The translations under genes and the position numbers were made by a program. Of a stretch of DNA of 64,000 nucleotides, positions 63,555-64,000 are shown piece by piece. A model generated the notes under the pieces. The model saw nothing but the letters and a program-made list of their open reading frames with translations, made no database searches and was not told where the DNA came from. The DNA comes from Thalassospira sp. (GTDB lineage Bacteria; Pseudomonadota; Alphaproteobacteria; Rhodospirillales; Thalassospiraceae): positions 310,001 to 374,000 of the forward strand of contig NZ_JAUYHK010000011.1 in NCBI RefSeq assembly GCF_030690045.1. Direction: 5' to 3'. Position 1 is the stretch's first letter; each line of letters starts with the position of its first letter.

Positions 63555-64000
63555 TCATAAGGATTGCAAGCACTGGCTGGCCTCAATCGCCTGCGCCATA
63601 TTTTCCAGAAATCCCGCCGCCACAGGTGATATTGTCAAAACACGTCCATCAATGGCACCAACCGCCCGCACCCCTTGCAGGGCATTGCAAACAAACACCA
63701 GATCGGCCGTGCCAAGATCATCGGGCCACAGGGTTTCAACACGGGCATCCATCCCGTTGCACATCGCCCAATCCAGAACAAACTGCCGTGCAATCCCGCC
63801 AAGCGCCCCCCCTGCCGGATCAGGTGTCCGCAAAATCCCGTTTTTCAGGATAAACAGATTGGCGATACCGGTTTCGGCAAGACTGCCATCCACCGACAGG
63901 ATCAACGCATCATCCGCTCCCGTATCGGCGGATTCTTGCCGGGCGATGATATTATCAAGATAATTCAGACTTTTGATCCGCCCTGCCACCGACCACGGAT
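63555..64000 (-). CDS. Class IV aminotransferase-fold enzyme, aminodeoxychorismate lyase-like (5' part outside window)
   Basis: The frame is open from the right window edge to the stop at 63555, giving about 148 residues, which is the C-terminal half of a PLP fold-type IV enzyme. The visible marks are IKSLNYLDNIIARQES near the start, the PLP-phosphate turn SVDGSLAETGIANLFILKNG, and LGGIARQFVLDWA. The conserved IKSLNYL resembles 4-amino-4-deoxychorismate lyase, D-amino acid and branched-chain aminotransferases alike; without the catalytic lysine half I cannot choose. It is separated from the FMN riboswitch by 65 nt. Confidence 0.8.
   Translation of the reverse strand, partial: PWSVAGRIKSLNYLDNIIARQESADTGADDALILSVDGSLAETGIANLFILKNGILRTPDPAGGALGGIARQFVLDWAMCNGMDARVETLWPDDLGTADLVFVCNALQGVRAVGAIDGRVLTISPVAAGFLENMAQAIEASQCLQSL

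Noticed and set aside
1-64000. tRNA, rRNA, CRISPR arrays, insertion sequences, prophage or attachment sites
   Set aside because: Reading through the window I found no T-loop/CCA-type tRNA signature, no regularly spaced repeats, no transposase or integrase, and no terminal inverted repeats with target duplications.

Overview
The window is a gene-dense, non-mobile stretch of an alphaproteobacterial chromosome. Base composition is moderate to high GC, with AT-rich intergenic gaps. Several gene orders typical of the class support this: recG/sdhE-mfd; the DUF815 ATPase gene divergent from yajC-secD-secF-Mth938; argS-SPOR-nagZ-M50-scpA-scpB-tatABC-serS-surE-pcm-nlpD; and alphaproteobacterial GTTC-N7-GTTC LexA boxes. 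A marine or environmental Rhodospirillales-like organism (for example Thalassospira-like) would fit, but the genus is only a guess. I saw no insertion sequence, phage gene, tRNA, rRNA or CRISPR array.

Layout. 1-6.0 kb: repair genes mfd (runs off the left edge) and recG diverge, with sdhE beside mfd and a LexA-type box between them. 6.0-13.0 kb: assorted core genes, namely a DUF502 membrane protein, two Nudix-type proteins (one fused to a SixA-type phosphatase), the heat-shock sigma factor rpoH with an unusually long and structured upstream region, an SEC-C/YchJ protein, ssb and a free-methionine-sulfoxide reductase. 13.1-27.3 kb: three ABC importer operons on the minus strand, for glycerol-3-phosphate (ugpBAEC), a polyamine-type substrate (potFGHI order), and a sugar importer headed by murQ. 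27.6-33.7 kb: a divergent plus-strand operon with a BadF-type amino-sugar kinase, a HutC/GntR repressor, a SIS-type GlcN6P deaminase/isomerase, nagA, a Gfo/Idh oxidoreductase and a class II aldolase.

Together the murQ operon and the kinase-nagA operon read as one non-PTS pathway. The ABC importer brings in an amino sugar (MurNAc and/or GlcNAc) and the kinase phosphorylates it. MurQ removes the lactyl ether, NagA deacetylates, and the SIS protein gives fructose-6-phosphate and ammonia. Repeated TGGTAT/ATACCA half-sites lie in the shared control region and overlap predicted promoters. NagZ is encoded 30 kb further on.

33.8-48 kb: uvrA with a well-placed promoter and LexA box, trmFO, a BASS/ACR3-type transporter, several hypothetical proteins, homologues of the complex I assembly factors NDUFAF6 and NDUFAF3, and the Sec accessory operon. 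48-64 kb: the cell-envelope, translocation and division block (nlpD, pcm, surE, serS, tatABC, scpBA, M50 protease, nagZ, SPOR, argS), then erpA, xth, ribB under an FMN riboswitch, and a class IV aminotransferase cut by the right edge.

The most interesting signals that genes do not explain lie upstream of rpoH. One is a ~168-nt element whose ends pair and which has a competing 12-bp hairpin. The other is a short hairpin that hides the rpoH ribosome-binding site. All three binding-protein genes of the importers are also followed by strong intercistronic hairpins.
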